Source: Vicinamibacteria bacterium (lineage in GTDB: Bacteria > Acidobacteriota > Vicinamibacteria > Vicinamibacterales > UBA8438). From it: a stretch of DNA of 40,389 bases. Position numbers and translations under genes: made by a program. The stretch covers positions 1 to 40,389 of the forward strand of contig JAJEFC010000441.1 in assembly GCA_022820675.1 (NCBI GenBank). The letters are read 5' to 3'. Of the stretch, positions 25,930 through 34,115 are shown in pieces (position 1 is the first letter of the stretch; every line of letters starts with the position of its first letter). The notes beneath the pieces were generated by a model. The model was given only the letters and a program-made list of their open reading frames with translations, ran no database searches and was not told the origin of the DNA.

Positions 25930-26900
25930 GCGGACAGGACGATCACGACGTCGAGCAGCTGACGCTGCCGGAGCCGGCCGCGAGCCTGTTCCGGCGAACG
26001 CGCGAGGCCCTCGAGACGCATGTCGGCCGGCACACGCCCAACGGGGAGGGCATCAGACTGACCGGCGGGACAGTGCTCGCGGCGCGGTGGGGGCACCGCC
26101 GTAGCGACGACATCGACATCACCTACGACCCGGAAACCGAGACGGCGCACTTCGATGCAACGCTTCGGCCGGCCCTGGAAGCGGTCGGCGGTCGGTCCCT
26201 GGCCTGGGGCGAATGGAGTCGGGTCGAGTTCGGCGACAACCACATCGACTTGCTGAAGGCCGAGCCGCAACCGGCGATCGGGCAGGGCCGGGCCCTGATC
26301 GACGGCAGTCCGGTCACCGTGCTGACCAGCACGCAGATCATCAACGCGAAGCTCCACAACCGCTCGCTCGATCCGCCGGTGCGGGACGTCTACGACATCG
26401 CGGTATGCGGCATCGAGGACCCGGGAGGCCTGGAGAGAAGCGCCAACGGCGTGTACGCCGCAACGATGGACGCCACCATCCTCGTCTGGAAGATGCACCA
26501 GGCCGAGCACGCCGACAGGGCTCGGGAGGAGCTGCACGAAGTGCCCGAGCGGCTCGAGCCAGTCCGCCGCGACCCGGCGCTGTACGCGATCCACGCGGCG
26601 GAGCAGGCGCTGTACAGGCGGGTGACGATCACCTGCAACCGCGGAACCGTACTGGTGCGGACGACGAGCGGATGGGGGAAACGGGAGACCGCGTTCGAGA
26701 CCGAGGGACAGTTGGGCGACGGTTTGGAGGCGAGCGGGATGAACCTGTTCCTCCGAGCGCACGGACACAGCGGCACGCGAACGCGGGAACGAGCGGTCCG
26801 GGCAATGAACGACCGGGGACGGCGGGTCATCCTCGACGTCGAGCCGTCGCGGCCGCCGCAACGCGCCGAACCGATTGTGGAGGTGCCACCGGCCGGTTAG
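25926..26900 (+). CDS. AbiEii-type nucleotidyltransferase, module copy B (putative toxin)
   Basis: A 324-residue paralogue of the protein at 2649-3590. The signature is TGGTVLAARWGHRRSDDID (residues 46-64), with Asp62 and Asp64 as the metal-binding pair and a third Asp candidate in NHIDLLKAE. The helical region TSTQIINAKLHNRSLDPPVR and the following VRDVYDIAV match the AbiEii layout and the sister copy. It probably transfers nucleotides to a cellular target when released from its partner. The C-terminal 60 residues (from about ASGMNLFLRAHGHSGTRTRE) are less conserved than the core. Both copies are intact, so the module seems to be maintained rather than decaying. Confidence 0.82.
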   Translation: MSGQDDHDVEQLTLPEPAASLFRRTREALETHVGRHTPNGEGIRLTGGTVLAARWGHRRSDDIDITYDPETETAHFDATLRPALEAVGGRSLAWGEWSRVEFGDNHIDLLKAEPQPAIGQGRALIDGSPVTVLTSTQIINAKLHNRSLDPPVRDVYDIAVCGIEDPGGLERSANGVYAATMDATILVWKMHQAEHADRAREELHEVPERLEPVRRDPALYAIHAAEQALYRRVTITCNRGTVLVRTTSGWGKRETAFETEGQLGDGLEASGMNLFLRAHGHSGTRTRERAVRAMNDRGRRVILDVEPSRPPQRAEPIVEVPPAG

Positions 26901-26988
26901 GGCGGTTCCGCCGGTCGGTAGGTTCATGCCGAGAGGCGGGCAGCCCGGCTCCGACCGTTCCGGTGCATCGGCCGGTGGGGCGGGAGCG

Positions 26989-27017
26989 TGGCGCCGCCAC
27001 CGGGTTGGTGGTATAAG
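26989..27017 (+). promoter_or_regulatory. Promoter candidate of quinoprotein gene 3
   Basis: TGGCGC, 17 nt, TATAAG, then GGCGGCACGG. It parallels the promoter of paralogue 1 (11516-11544). Here it lies about 320 nt before the start codon, separated from it by the hairpin repeats at 27108-27310. Confidence 0.45.
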
Positions 27018-27107
27018 GGCGGCACGGACCGGTAGGGCGTCGGACGCCGACTGACGGCATCCGGGAACCTGCGGCGCAGAACGGCGCGGGGCCTGGCCGG
27101 GTCGGGT

Positions 27108-27310
27108 GGGCCTGAGGCCGAGTCGCAGAGGTTTCGCGTCAGCGAGCCTCCAGCGCGACCGGAGGGTCGCGTGGCGACGATTGGCAAGCCAGGGGTCTGT
27201 GCCGTGGACCGGCGCGGACTGCTGGAGAGTTGGTTGAGGCGGCGAGCGGAGCCGCAGAGGCTCCGCGCCGGCGGACACGTCCACGCGACCGCAAGGTCGC
27301 GCGGCGACGC
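27108..27310. repeat. Composite hairpin repeat region upstream of quinoprotein 3
   Basis: Two units about 130 nt apart each end in a 7-bp hairpin: CGCGACC-GGAG-GGTCGCG (27154-27171) and CGCGACC-GCAA-GGTCGCG (27284-27301; a GNRA-type loop). An 8-bp stem GCGGAGCC/GGCTCCGC lies at 27246-27266. The segment 27187-27272 is an inverted, diverged copy of the repeats at 11311-11478, sharing GGGTCTG, GAGAGTTGGTTG and GCGGAGCC. In the transcript these would form a structured leader. Confidence 0.65.
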
Positions 27311-27333
27311 TTTCTGGGTCAGGAGTGCGGACC

Positions 27334-29502
27334 ATGTCGAAGGAACCTCGTGTCGGATTCGGTGGATCGCGTTGGATGGGGCTGGATCTCGCGGCGCTGG
27401 CCCGGATGGCGGCCGGACTGCTCGTGGCGGTGGGCCTCACCACCGGGCCGGGCGCCGGCGTGGCGGCGGCGCAGCCCGGGGGCGCGGACGGCGCCTTCAC
27501 GGCCGACCAGGCCGCGAGCGGCTGGTCAGCCTACGGCGTCCAGTGCAGCGAGTGCCACGGCATCGGCCTCGAGGGCATGATCGCGCCGCCGCTGTCCGGC
27601 GTCGAGTTCCTGAACACCTGGGCGGGGCAGACCACCGACGAGCTGTTCGAGTACCTGCGCGACACCATGCCCCCGGGGGCCGAGGGCGCGCTCAGCGACC
27701 AGTCCTACATCGACCTCGTGGCCTACATGCTCGAGGCGAACGGCGCCCTGCCCGGCGACCGCACCCTGGCCGTCGGCGAGGCGGTGATGATCGGCGACGC
27801 GGCGGACATCGCCGAGGCGCAGCGCGCCGCCCAGGCCGGCGAGCAGCCGCGGCGGCGGGTGTCGCGATTCGTCAACCAGACCGTGCCGCACGAGCTGACC
27901 CCGGTGACCGACGCCCTCCTCGCCGACCCCCCGCCCGGCGACTGGCTGAGCTGGCGGCGCACCCGCAACGGCCACGGCTACAGCCCCCTCGACCAGATCA
28001 CGCGCGACAACGTCGGCGACCTGCAGCTCGCGTGGTCGATCTCGGTCCGGCCCGGCAACCACCAGACGACGCCGATCGTGCACGACGGCGTCATGTTCCT
28101 CGCCAGTCCGGGCAACGTCGTCCGGGCCATCGACGCGGCGACCGGCGACGTCATCTGGGTGTACCGCGCGCGGCTGCCCGACGACGCGCGCCCCGGCGCC
28201 ACCCGCACCCTCGCCCTCTACGGCGACAAGCTCTACCTCGCGCGCGCCGACGCCATGCTCGTCGCCCTCGACACGAGCACCGGCGAGGAGGTGTGGCGGA
28301 CCGTGAAGGACGACTACACGCAGGGCTTCCGCCAGAACGCCGGCCCCGTCGTCGCCAACGGCGTCGTCATCACCGGCACCAACGGCTGCGAGCGCTACAC
28401 CGAGCAGACCTGCTTCATCACCGGCCACGACCCCGACACCGGCGACGAGCTGTGGCGTACGTCCACCATCGCCCTGCCCGGCGACCCCAACAACGCCTCG
28501 TGGGGCGACACCCCGCCGTACCTGCGCGCCGGCGGCGACTCGTGGATCCCGGGGAGCTACGACCCCGACCTCGGCCTGTTCTTCATCGGCACCGCCCAGG
28601 CCAAGCCTTGGGTGGCGTCGAGCCGCGGCATGACGACGCGGCAGGACGCCCTCTACACCAACTCGACCCTCGCCCTGAACCCGCAGACCGGGCAGGTCGA
28701 GTGGTACTTCCAGCACGCGCCGGGCGAGACCCTCGACCTCGACATCGTCTACGAGCGCGTGCTCGTCGACGCCGACGACGAGCGGTGGCTCTTCACCATC
28801 GGGAAGGACGGCATCCTCTGGAAGCTCGACCGGCGCACCGGCGCCTTCGTCGACCTGCGCGAGACCGTCCACCAGGACATCTTCGCGTCCATCGACCGCG
28901 ACACCGGCGAGCTGACCTACCGCGACGACCTGCAGGACATCGCCATCGGCGAGCGCGTCTTCGCCTGCCCGAGCCTCCTCGGCGGCCACAACTGGCAGGC
29001 GTCGGCCTACCACCCCGGCGCCGGCGCCCTCGTCATCCCCCTCCACCAGGCGTGCATGCACCTGACCGGCCGCGAGGTCGAGTTCATCGAGGGCGGCGGC
29101 GGCACCGCCGGCCGCTACGAGCTGCTCGAGATGCCCGGCAGCGACGGCAACACCGGCAAGCTCGCCGCCTACGACGTCCGCACCATGGAAGAGCTCTGGA
29201 GTCACGAGCAGCGCGCGCCCTTCCTGACGTCGGCCCTCACCACGGCGGGCGGCCTCGTCTTCGCCGGCGACGGCGCGCGCTACTACCGCGCGTTCGACGT
29301 CGAGACCGGCGAGGTGCTCTGGGAGACCCGGCTCGCCTCGTCGGCGCACGGCTACCCCGTGACCTACGAGGCGGGCGGCCGCCAGTTCATCGCCGTTCCG
29401 GCGGCGCTGGGGGGCGTGTTCCGCAGCCTGACGGCGAAGCTCAGCCCGGAGATCTACCAGCCGGAAGGGGGGAACGCGCTGTTCGTTTTCGCGCTGCCTT
29501 GA
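27334..29502 (+). CDS. Cytochrome c-PQQ beta-propeller dehydrogenase, paralogue 3
   Basis: A 722-residue third paralogue with the same architecture: signal segment ([18 protein letters not shown]), haem motif C71-S-E-C-H75 with TMPPG, first-blade signature [32 protein letters not shown] and GETLDLDIV. It differs from copies 1 and 2 in [12 protein letters not shown] (against [10 protein letters not shown]) and in [13 protein letters not shown], so it forms a separate branch with the pseudogene at 30261-31607. It is expected in the periplasm, passing electrons from substrate through PQQ to haem c. ATG 27334 has AGGAGT 8 nt upstream, and the start MSKEPRV parallels MPREARV of copy 2. An upstream in-frame GTG (27325) is less likely. 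Confidence 0.86.
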   Translation: MSKEPRVGFGGSRWMGLDLAALARMAAGLLVAVGLTTGPGAGVAAAQPGGADGAFTADQAASGWSAYGVQCSECHGIGLEGMIAPPLSGVEFLNTWAGQTTDELFEYLRDTMPPGAEGALSDQSYIDLVAYMLEANGALPGDRTLAVGEAVMIGDAADIAEAQRAAQAGEQPRRRVSRFVNQTVPHELTPVTDALLADPPPGDWLSWRRTRNGHGYSPLDQITRDNVGDLQLAWSISVRPGNHQTTPIVHDGVMFLASPGNVVRAIDAATGDVIWVYRARLPDDARPGATRTLALYGDKLYLARADAMLVALDTSTGEEVWRTVKDDYTQGFRQNAGPVVANGVVITGTNGCERYTEQTCFITGHDPDTGDELWRTSTIALPGDPNNASWGDTPPYLRAGGDSWIPGSYDPDLGLFFIGTAQAKPWVASSRGMTTRQDALYTNSTLALNPQTGQVEWYFQHAPGETLDLDIVYERVLVDADDERWLFTIGKDGILWKLDRRTGAFVDLRETVHQDIFASIDRDTGELTYRDDLQDIAIGERVFACPSLLGGHNWQASAYHPGAGALVIPLHQACMHLTGREVEFIEGGGGTAGRYELLEMPGSDGNTGKLAAYDVRTMEELWSHEQRAPFLTSALTTAGGLVFAGDGARYYRAFDVETGEVLWETRLASSAHGYPVTYEAGGRQFIAVPAALGGVFRSLTAKLSPEIYQPEGGNALFVFALP

Positions 29503-29695
29503 CAACCAACCGATTCTGATGAAGTCTGAGGAAGATGCCCACACCCTGATGGGCCGGAGTCGCAGACTGACCTTGCTGCTGCCGTGGGAGGATGATTGCA
29601 GGATCTGTCATGGCTACACTTGGCCGGCCTCGGGCTCATGTTCGGTTTGGGTCCTCTGCTTCTGTGGTTCAAGCCGGAATTGGCTGAAGGAGGGC

Positions 29696-30238
29696 GTGAC
29701 GAAATTGAAGTGGGGCAAGTTCAAGATCCGGGCCAGTCATCCTGGAATGCTGTGCATCGCCCTCGGAGCCCTCCTCCTCATTCTGGCCGAGTTCCGGGCC
29801 GGCGGGAGCGAGGATGAATTGCCGCCACCTGTCTCGCGGGTTGGTCTGAGCGTGACTCTGCTGGCGCAGGAGCGGGCTCCTGCTGCCGACGAGGGATGGA
29901 CGTTCCTCGACCCGTCGATCTACCAGACGCTCGTCGCGGACGAGTCGAGGAACGTCGAGATCATGCAGGCACGGCGCGATGTGCCGTTGCGAGCGGACCA
30001 CTTCGATGCCCTCACCGGAACCTTGCTGGGCTCTGTCCTCGGCTATCGGCGCCCGGACGTGGTCGCGACCGTCGAGAAAGGGGAGTGCATCCGCGTTGTC
30101 GAACGCGAGACCGTGGGGGTGATCTGGGCCGACAAGGTGTGGCTTCGGGCGCAGAAGATCGAGTGCGGGCCGTTTCTCGACGCAATTGAGGAAGCGGTCA
30201 AGGCCTTCGAAGAAGGTGAACCCGGCCGAGTCTGGTGA
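29696..30238 (+). CDS. Membrane-anchored SH3-like domain protein, unrecognised
   Basis: A 180-residue protein with one N-terminal membrane segment (HPGMLCIALGALLLILAEF, about residues 13-31). A mature region may contain a bacterial SH3-like domain: VPLRADHFDALTGTLLGSVL, then VVATVEKGECIRVVE and WADKVWLRAQKI. The GTG start at 29696 is chosen for its strong AAGGAGG at 3 nt. The open frame extends to 29519, but that part is Cys/Trp-rich and overlaps another hydrophobic frame. The gene sits exactly where the decayed quinoprotein copy (30261-31607) has lost its 5' third, so it probably arrived with the rearrangement that broke that copy. Function unknown. Confidence 0.5.
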   Translation: MTKLKWGKFKIRASHPGMLCIALGALLLILAEFRAGGSEDELPPPVSRVGLSVTLLAQERAPAADEGWTFLDPSIYQTLVADESRNVEIMQARRDVPLRADHFDALTGTLLGSVLGYRRPDVVATVEKGECIRVVERETVGVIWADKVWLRAQKIECGPFLDAIEEAVKAFEEGEPGRVW

Positions 30239-30260
30239 GGCTCCGAGGTAGTCCTCGACC

Positions 30261-31607
30261 CTCGTCAACCAGACGGTGCCGCACGAGCTGACCCCGGTGA
30301 TTGACGCCCTGCTCGCCAATCCCCGCCCGGCGACTGGCTGAGTTGGCGCCGCATCCGCGACGGCCACGGCTACAGCCCCCTGGATCAGATCACGCGCGAC
30401 AACGTCGGCGATCTGCGGCTCGCGTGGTCGATCTCGGTCCGGCCCGGCAACCACCAGACCACGCAGATCGTGCACGACGGCGTCATGTTTCTCGCAGCCC
30501 CGGGAACATCGTTCGGGCCATCGACGCGGCGACCGGCGACGTCATCTGGGTGTACCGCGCGGCTGCCCGACGACGCGCGCCCCGGCGCCACCCGCACCCT
30601 CGCCCTCTACGGCGACAAGCTCTTCTTCGCCCGGGCCGACGCGGTCCTCGTCGCCCTCGACGCGCGCCCCGGCGAGGAGGTGTGGCGGACGGTCAAGGAC
30701 GACTACACGCAGGGCTTCCGCCAGAACGCCGGTCCCGTCGTCGCCAACGGCGTCGTCATCACCGCACCAACGGCTGCGAGCGCTACACCGAGCAGGTCGA
30801 GTGGTACTTCCAGCACGCGCCGGGCGAGACCCTCGACCTCGCCATCGTCTACGAGCGCGTGCTCGTCGTCGCCGACGGCGAGCGGTGGCTCTTCCCCATC
30901 GGCAAGAACGGCATCCTCTGGAAGCTCGACCGGCGCCCCGGCGCCTTCGTCGACCCGCGCGAGACCGTCCACCAGGACATCTTCGCGTCGATCGACCGCG
31001 ACACCGGCGAGCTGACCTACCGCGACGACCTGCAGGACATCGCCATCGGCGAGCGCGTCTTCGCCTGCCCCAGCCTTCTCGGCGGCCACAACTGGCAGGC
31101 CTCGGCCTACCACCCCGGCGCCGGCGCCCTCGTCATCCCCCTCCACCAGGCGTGCATGCACCTGACCGGCCGCGAGGTCGAGTTCATCCGAGGGCGGCGG
31201 CGGCACCGCCGGCCGCTACGAGCTGCTCGAGATGCCCGGCAGCGACGGCAACACCGGCAAGCTCGCCGCCTACGACGTGCGCACCATGGAAGAGCTCTGG
31301 AGCCACGAGCAGCGCGCGCCCTTCCTGACGTCGGCCCTCACCACCGCCGGCGGCCTCGTCTTCGCGGGCGACGGCGCGCGCTACTACCGCGCGTTCGACG
31401 TCGAGACCGGGGAGGTGCTCTGGGAGACCCGTCTCGCCTCGTCGGCGCACGGCTACCCGGTCACCTACGAGGCGGGGGGGGCGCCAGTTCATCGCTGTCC
31501 CCGCCGCGCTAGGGGGTGTGTTCCGGAGCCTGACGGCGAAGCTCAGCGCGGAGATCTACCAGCCGGAGGGGGGGAATGCGCTCTTCGCTTTTACGCTGCC
31601 GGAGTGA
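30261..31607 (+). pseudogene. Truncated, frameshifted copy of quinoprotein 3
   Basis: The sequence is closely alignable to 27867-29502. It lacks the promoter, signal peptide and cytochrome domain. Relative to paralogue 3 it has single-base losses near 30325, 30495, 30560 and 30764, and single-base gains near 31188 (TCATCCGAGG against TCATCGAGG) and 31475 (an extended G run). It also lacks 288 nt corresponding to 28408-28695, a deletion flanked by GCAG on both sides. The last blades and the stop codon are preserved. No product of full length is possible. Confidence 0.85.
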
Positions 31608-31709
31608 GCTTGCACGGCCGTCGTCGTGGGGCGCGAACGCCGGTGCGGCGTCACTGGCCGTTCGCGTTTCTCGACCGATGAACACGCGGGACGTGGCACC
31701 TCGAACCGT

Positions 31710-31775
31710 ATGGAGAAAGTCCGAATCGCGGTGGAGTTGCCGGCGGCGTTGGCCGCGCAGGCGCGCGGGGTTATC
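31710..31775 (+). pseudogene. Possible truncated antitoxin start
   Basis: The ATG-initiated frame begins MEKVRIAVELPAALAAQARG, which resembles the start of small antitoxins (basic beta strand, then ELP..LA). It then runs out into the antisense of a DUF4143 fragment. Only about 20 residues are recognisable, so this is tentative. Confidence 0.25.
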
Positions 31776-31795
31776 CGGGCGGAGTTGACGCTGGT

Positions 31796-31905
31796 GACGG
31801 TCTCTCCCTACCTGCTCTCCACCGGGTGGGGGCCGTCTGGCGTCTCGACCAGCAGGTCGATTTCGCGATCCCGGTCGATTTGCGCCAGAAGCACAACCAT
31901 CGAGC
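31796..31905 (-). pseudogene. Fragment of a DUF4143-type ATPase gene
   Basis: About 110 nt match the region 38394-38485 in the intact DUF4143 ATPase gene, which encodes FWRDHRGHEIDLLVETPDGP. The minus strand here encodes a DREIDLLVETPDGPHPVES-like peptide. Both ends are lost. Confidence 0.65.
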
Positions 31906-31964
31906 GCCTGGTACTGGGAGAGGATGGTCACCCGCCGGCGTCGGCGGCGCACATGACAGGATTC

Positions 31965-32375
31965 TCACGAACGCGCCGACTCCAGGGACACCCGGAGGAC
32001 ATTCAGTCCCTCGATGTTGCTGAAGTCCCGTGGATTGTGGGTGACCAGCGGCAAGCCGTAGGCTCTGGCCGTTGCCGCGATCCATGCGTCGTCTACTGCA
32101 ATCGTCCGTGTGCGACGTTCGCAGCGAATGGCTCCCCATTCCTGACACACTTCGATACTGAACGGGATCACGATGTAGGTCCCTATCGTTTCCTTCAGCT
32201 TCGACAGTCTTCTTGGTCCCCATCCGGCACGGTACGCGCCCTCGTACAATTCGCCGACGGTCATGAAGGAGATGGTAAGGGAGTGTCCCTCGAGGTGAGG
32301 TCGGTAGGTCGTTGCCAGCCGATGCCCCCTCATCAGGTACGAAACGATGTTGGTGTCGAGCACGAGTGTGCTCAC
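31965..32375 (-). CDS. vapC: PIN-domain toxin VapC
   Basis: A 136-residue PIN-domain ribonuclease. Conserved acids are visible: Asp7 in LVLDTNIVSYL, Glu in FMTVGELYEGAYRAGW, Asp-Asp in IAVDDAWIAATAR, and Asp in VTHNPRDF. VapC toxins cleave tRNA or rRNA when their antitoxin is degraded. The GTG start overlaps the TGA of the upstream antitoxin gene by 4 nt (GTGA), the usual arrangement for a vapBC operon. No break or missing catalytic residue is seen, so it should be functional. A short piece of a second copy survives near 37760. Confidence 0.88.
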   Translation of the reverse strand: MSTLVLDTNIVSYLMRGHRLATTYRPHLEGHSLTISFMTVGELYEGAYRAGWGPRRLSKLKETIGTYIVIPFSIEVCQEWGAIRCERRTRTIAVDDAWIAATARAYGLPLVTHNPRDFSNIEGLNVLRVSLESARS

Positions 32376-32647
32376 GGCTCCCCCTCGTCGCCACCTCCCT
32401 GCACGAGTCGACGGTCGTGGATTCCCCGGACGAAACGGTCGCAATCTCCGTCGTCCTCCCACAGGTCTGCGGCAGCACCAATCACCTGGTCGAGCGGCTG
32501 CGGAACGGCAATACCCTGTTGGGCAGCGATCTCGTCGATGGTGCGCGCCCGCCAGAAGTCGCTGGGAGGGCCCGATGTCCCGTCGTACTCGTCGTTCACA
32601 GTGTCGACGTCGGCCATCTCGGGGTGTTCGTGTTGCGTCGAGTCCAT
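32372..32647 (-). CDS. VapB-like antitoxin partner of VapC
   Basis: A 91-residue, strongly acidic protein (VDTVNDEYDGTSGPPSDFW, then ARTIDEIAAQQGI and ADLWEDDGDCDRFVRGIHD). It does not look like a classic AbrB or ribbon-helix-helix VapB; the RTIDEIAAQQGI segment and acidic tail fit the toxin-binding part of a PIN-associated antitoxin. The GAAGGGGAC upstream supports the ATG at 32647. It overlaps vapC by 4 nt. A frameshifted copy of its first half lies at 37793-37945, which shows that the family has been duplicated in this genome. Confidence 0.7.
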   Translation of the reverse strand: MDSTQHEHPEMADVDTVNDEYDGTSGPPSDFWRARTIDEIAAQQGIAVPQPLDQVIGAAADLWEDDGDCDRFVRGIHDRRLVQGGGDEGEP

Positions 32648-32765
32648 GCCCGCGTCCCCTTCGTAGCGTCGGTGACTCGTTCGGTCCCTCCGCACGCGAG
32701 CCCCCGGTGGTGTCGTCGCTGCGTCGTTCACCCGCGCCTCTCGAGCCGACCCCAACAGAGCGGCA

Positions 32766-32974
32766 AGCCTTGGGCGGCGCACCGTACAGGGATGAACGGC
32801 CGCTGAAGTCGCCGTCCTTCGACACGATGGTGAAGCCGTGCTGCCTCGCGCACTCCAAGACGGCCGAGTCGTCCGCCGCCGCCAGACCGACCGCTCGTGA
32901 ACGACCTCCGTCCAGACCTCGCGAAGGCGGTCGCACAGCCGCGGCGAGAGATTCTGGTCGAGGAGCAGCTTCAC
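32766..32974 (-). pseudogene. Frameshifted DUF5615 PIN-like toxin
   Basis: The minus strand begins GTG-AAG and encodes KLLLDQNLSPRLCDRLREVW, the typical start of DUF5615 PIN-like toxins. Near 32890 one base is missing. After it the correct continuation, GLAAADDSAVLECARQHGFT then IVSKDGDF and YGAPPK, lies in another frame. The family's C-terminal third is gone. Its start overlaps the stop of the DUF433 gene (GTGA), as in intact operons. Confidence 0.78.
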
Positions 32975-33198
32975 CTTCCGCCGACCGCAACCAGTCGCCG
33001 CTCGCGATCGGCGGTGAACGCGAGGCAGGCTCGGATGTCTTCGCGCGTCAGGTCCGGGAAGTCTCGGAGGAGGTCGTCCTCGGACATGCCGGACGCCAAG
33101 TAGTCGAGCACGTCGGAGACCGTCATGCGCAGGCCGCGGATGCAGGGCTTGCCGCTGCGTTTTACAGGCTCGATCGTGATCCGGTCCAGGTACGCCAT
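32971..33198 (-). CDS. DUF433 antitoxin
   Basis: A 75-residue protein of the DUF433 family: MAYLDRITIEPVKRSGKPCI, then RGLRMTVSDVLDYLASGMSE and LLRDFPDLTREDIRACLAF. These are helix-turn-helix antitoxins (VapB45-like) paired with DUF5615 PIN-like toxins. The frame is intact and full length for the family, but its toxin gene immediately downstream carries a frameshift, so this is an antitoxin without a working partner in this locus. It may still repress its promoter. No strong ribosome-binding site is visible before the ATG. Confidence 0.85.
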   Translation of the reverse strand: MAYLDRITIEPVKRSGKPCIRGLRMTVSDVLDYLASGMSEDDLLRDFPDLTREDIRACLAFTADRERRLVAVGGR

Positions 33199-33280
33199 CA
33201 GCTCAGCGTACGCAACGACCCGTCATCGGTCAAGCGGCGGCGCGGAGGGAGCATCGTCCGTCGTGTCCGGCCACGATACG

Positions 33281-33472
33281 TCACATCGAGCCTCGTTCAA
33301 GATACCCGACCAGGACGCCGCCAAGCGCAATCATGGCGAGGGTGACGGCCCAGTACAGCCAGCTCTTGGACCAATCGGGTGCACCCTTGTGCAGGTCGTC
33401 TCGGATGCGATAGAACCGAAGCACTTCCACGGCAATGCCGCCGCCGATTCCGCAGAGAACGAGTCCCGCCAT
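33281..33472 (-). CDS. Small two-helix membrane protein
   Basis: A 63-residue protein with two hydrophobic segments: LVLCGIGGGIAVEVLRFY at the N-terminus and SWLYWAVTLAMIALGGVLVG near the C-terminus. A charged hairpin, RIRDDLHKGAPDWSK, separates them. Its ATG overlaps the TAA of the upstream winged-helix-like gene by one base (TAATG), so both are translated together. I do not recognise a named family. Membrane proteins of this size, coupled to a small DNA-binding-like protein, suggest a signalling or conflict pair, but that is inference. Confidence 0.6.
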   Translation of the reverse strand: MAGLVLCGIGGGIAVEVLRFYRIRDDLHKGAPDWSKSWLYWAVTLAMIALGGVLVGYLERGSM

Positions 33473-33723
33473 TACGGTCTCGCGAACATCTGCATCTCGG
33501 CGAAGGTCTCGCGAAGAGTCTTCGGGCGGGACTTCAGGGTGTAGCCGATTCGTCCGTCTCGCAAGAGGATCTGTCGAAGCTCGGATCGATGGTCGCCGAG
33601 CAGCCGTACCACGGCTTCCGGGGCCAATCCCGTTTCCCCCGCGATGCCGTCCACGGTCCGGAAGTCCCACTCGCGGTCGTCGAGCGCCGCCTGCACCTTG
33701 AACCACTCCCGTCGACCGCCCAT
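33472..33723 (-). CDS. Small winged-helix-like protein coupled to the membrane protein
   Basis: An 83-residue protein whose pattern fits a winged helix: WDFRTVDGIAGETGLAPEAV then VRLLGDHRSELRQILL (helices), and DGRIGYTLKSRPKTLRE (wing and tail). The IA.ETGL..E.V segment is the typical recognition-helix layout. The ATG at 33723 is preferred to an in-frame ATG at 33780 because GGAGGGG lies about 6 nt upstream. It overlaps the two-helix membrane protein gene by one base. Role unknown; a sensor or regulator for the membrane partner is plausible. Confidence 0.55.
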   Translation of the reverse strand: MGGRREWFKVQAALDDREWDFRTVDGIAGETGLAPEAVVRLLGDHRSELRQILLRDGRIGYTLKSRPKTLRETFAEMQMFARP

Positions 33724-33814
33724 CGCCCGCCCCTCCGCATTGTCACCACCGTCCACGCCGAGCGCCATGCGTATACCCATGCTACATCGGTTGTGCGTGC
33801 TCTCGTGGTGCTGA

Positions 33815-34052
33815 GCGTCGGGGGGACGCGGGTCGCCGGGGCGGGCATCGATACGCCGGGGGGCGCGCCTGGACCCTCCGATTCGAAAGCCCGTATATGG
33901 ACTTCGGTGAGACGGTCCACCAGGTGGAGAACCGGCTTGGCGTCAACGCCGGTCTGCGGACCGGGCGGGCTCCGGAGCCCTTGCCGCTACGGCGTCGACC
34001 ACCGCTCGGCCTCCTCCGCTGGTCCTCGTTCGCCGTCTTGGCCGATAATCGC
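33815..34052 (+). pseudogene. 3' fragment of the beta-barrel protein gene
   Basis: About 240 nt are alignable to the 3' end of the intact gene at 36936-37739, including GGCATCGATACG, TATGGACTTCGG/ACATGGACTTCGG and the segment encoding ENRLGVNAG. Indels disrupt the frame and the 5' part of the gene is missing. It lies just upstream of the sugar dehydrogenase gene. Confidence 0.8.
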
Positions 34053-34115
34053 TGCGCGACGCCGAGTACCTCCTCGCGCCGCCGGGACTGGCTCTGTCCT
34101 TAACGGAGGCTCACC

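Noticed and set aside
29596-29817. Hydrophobic small frame starting at a TTG (HLAGLGLMFGLGPLLLWF)
   Set aside because: It could encode a tiny membrane protein, but it lacks a ribosome-binding site, overlaps the stronger GTG start at 29696 and degrades into Pro/Arg noise.
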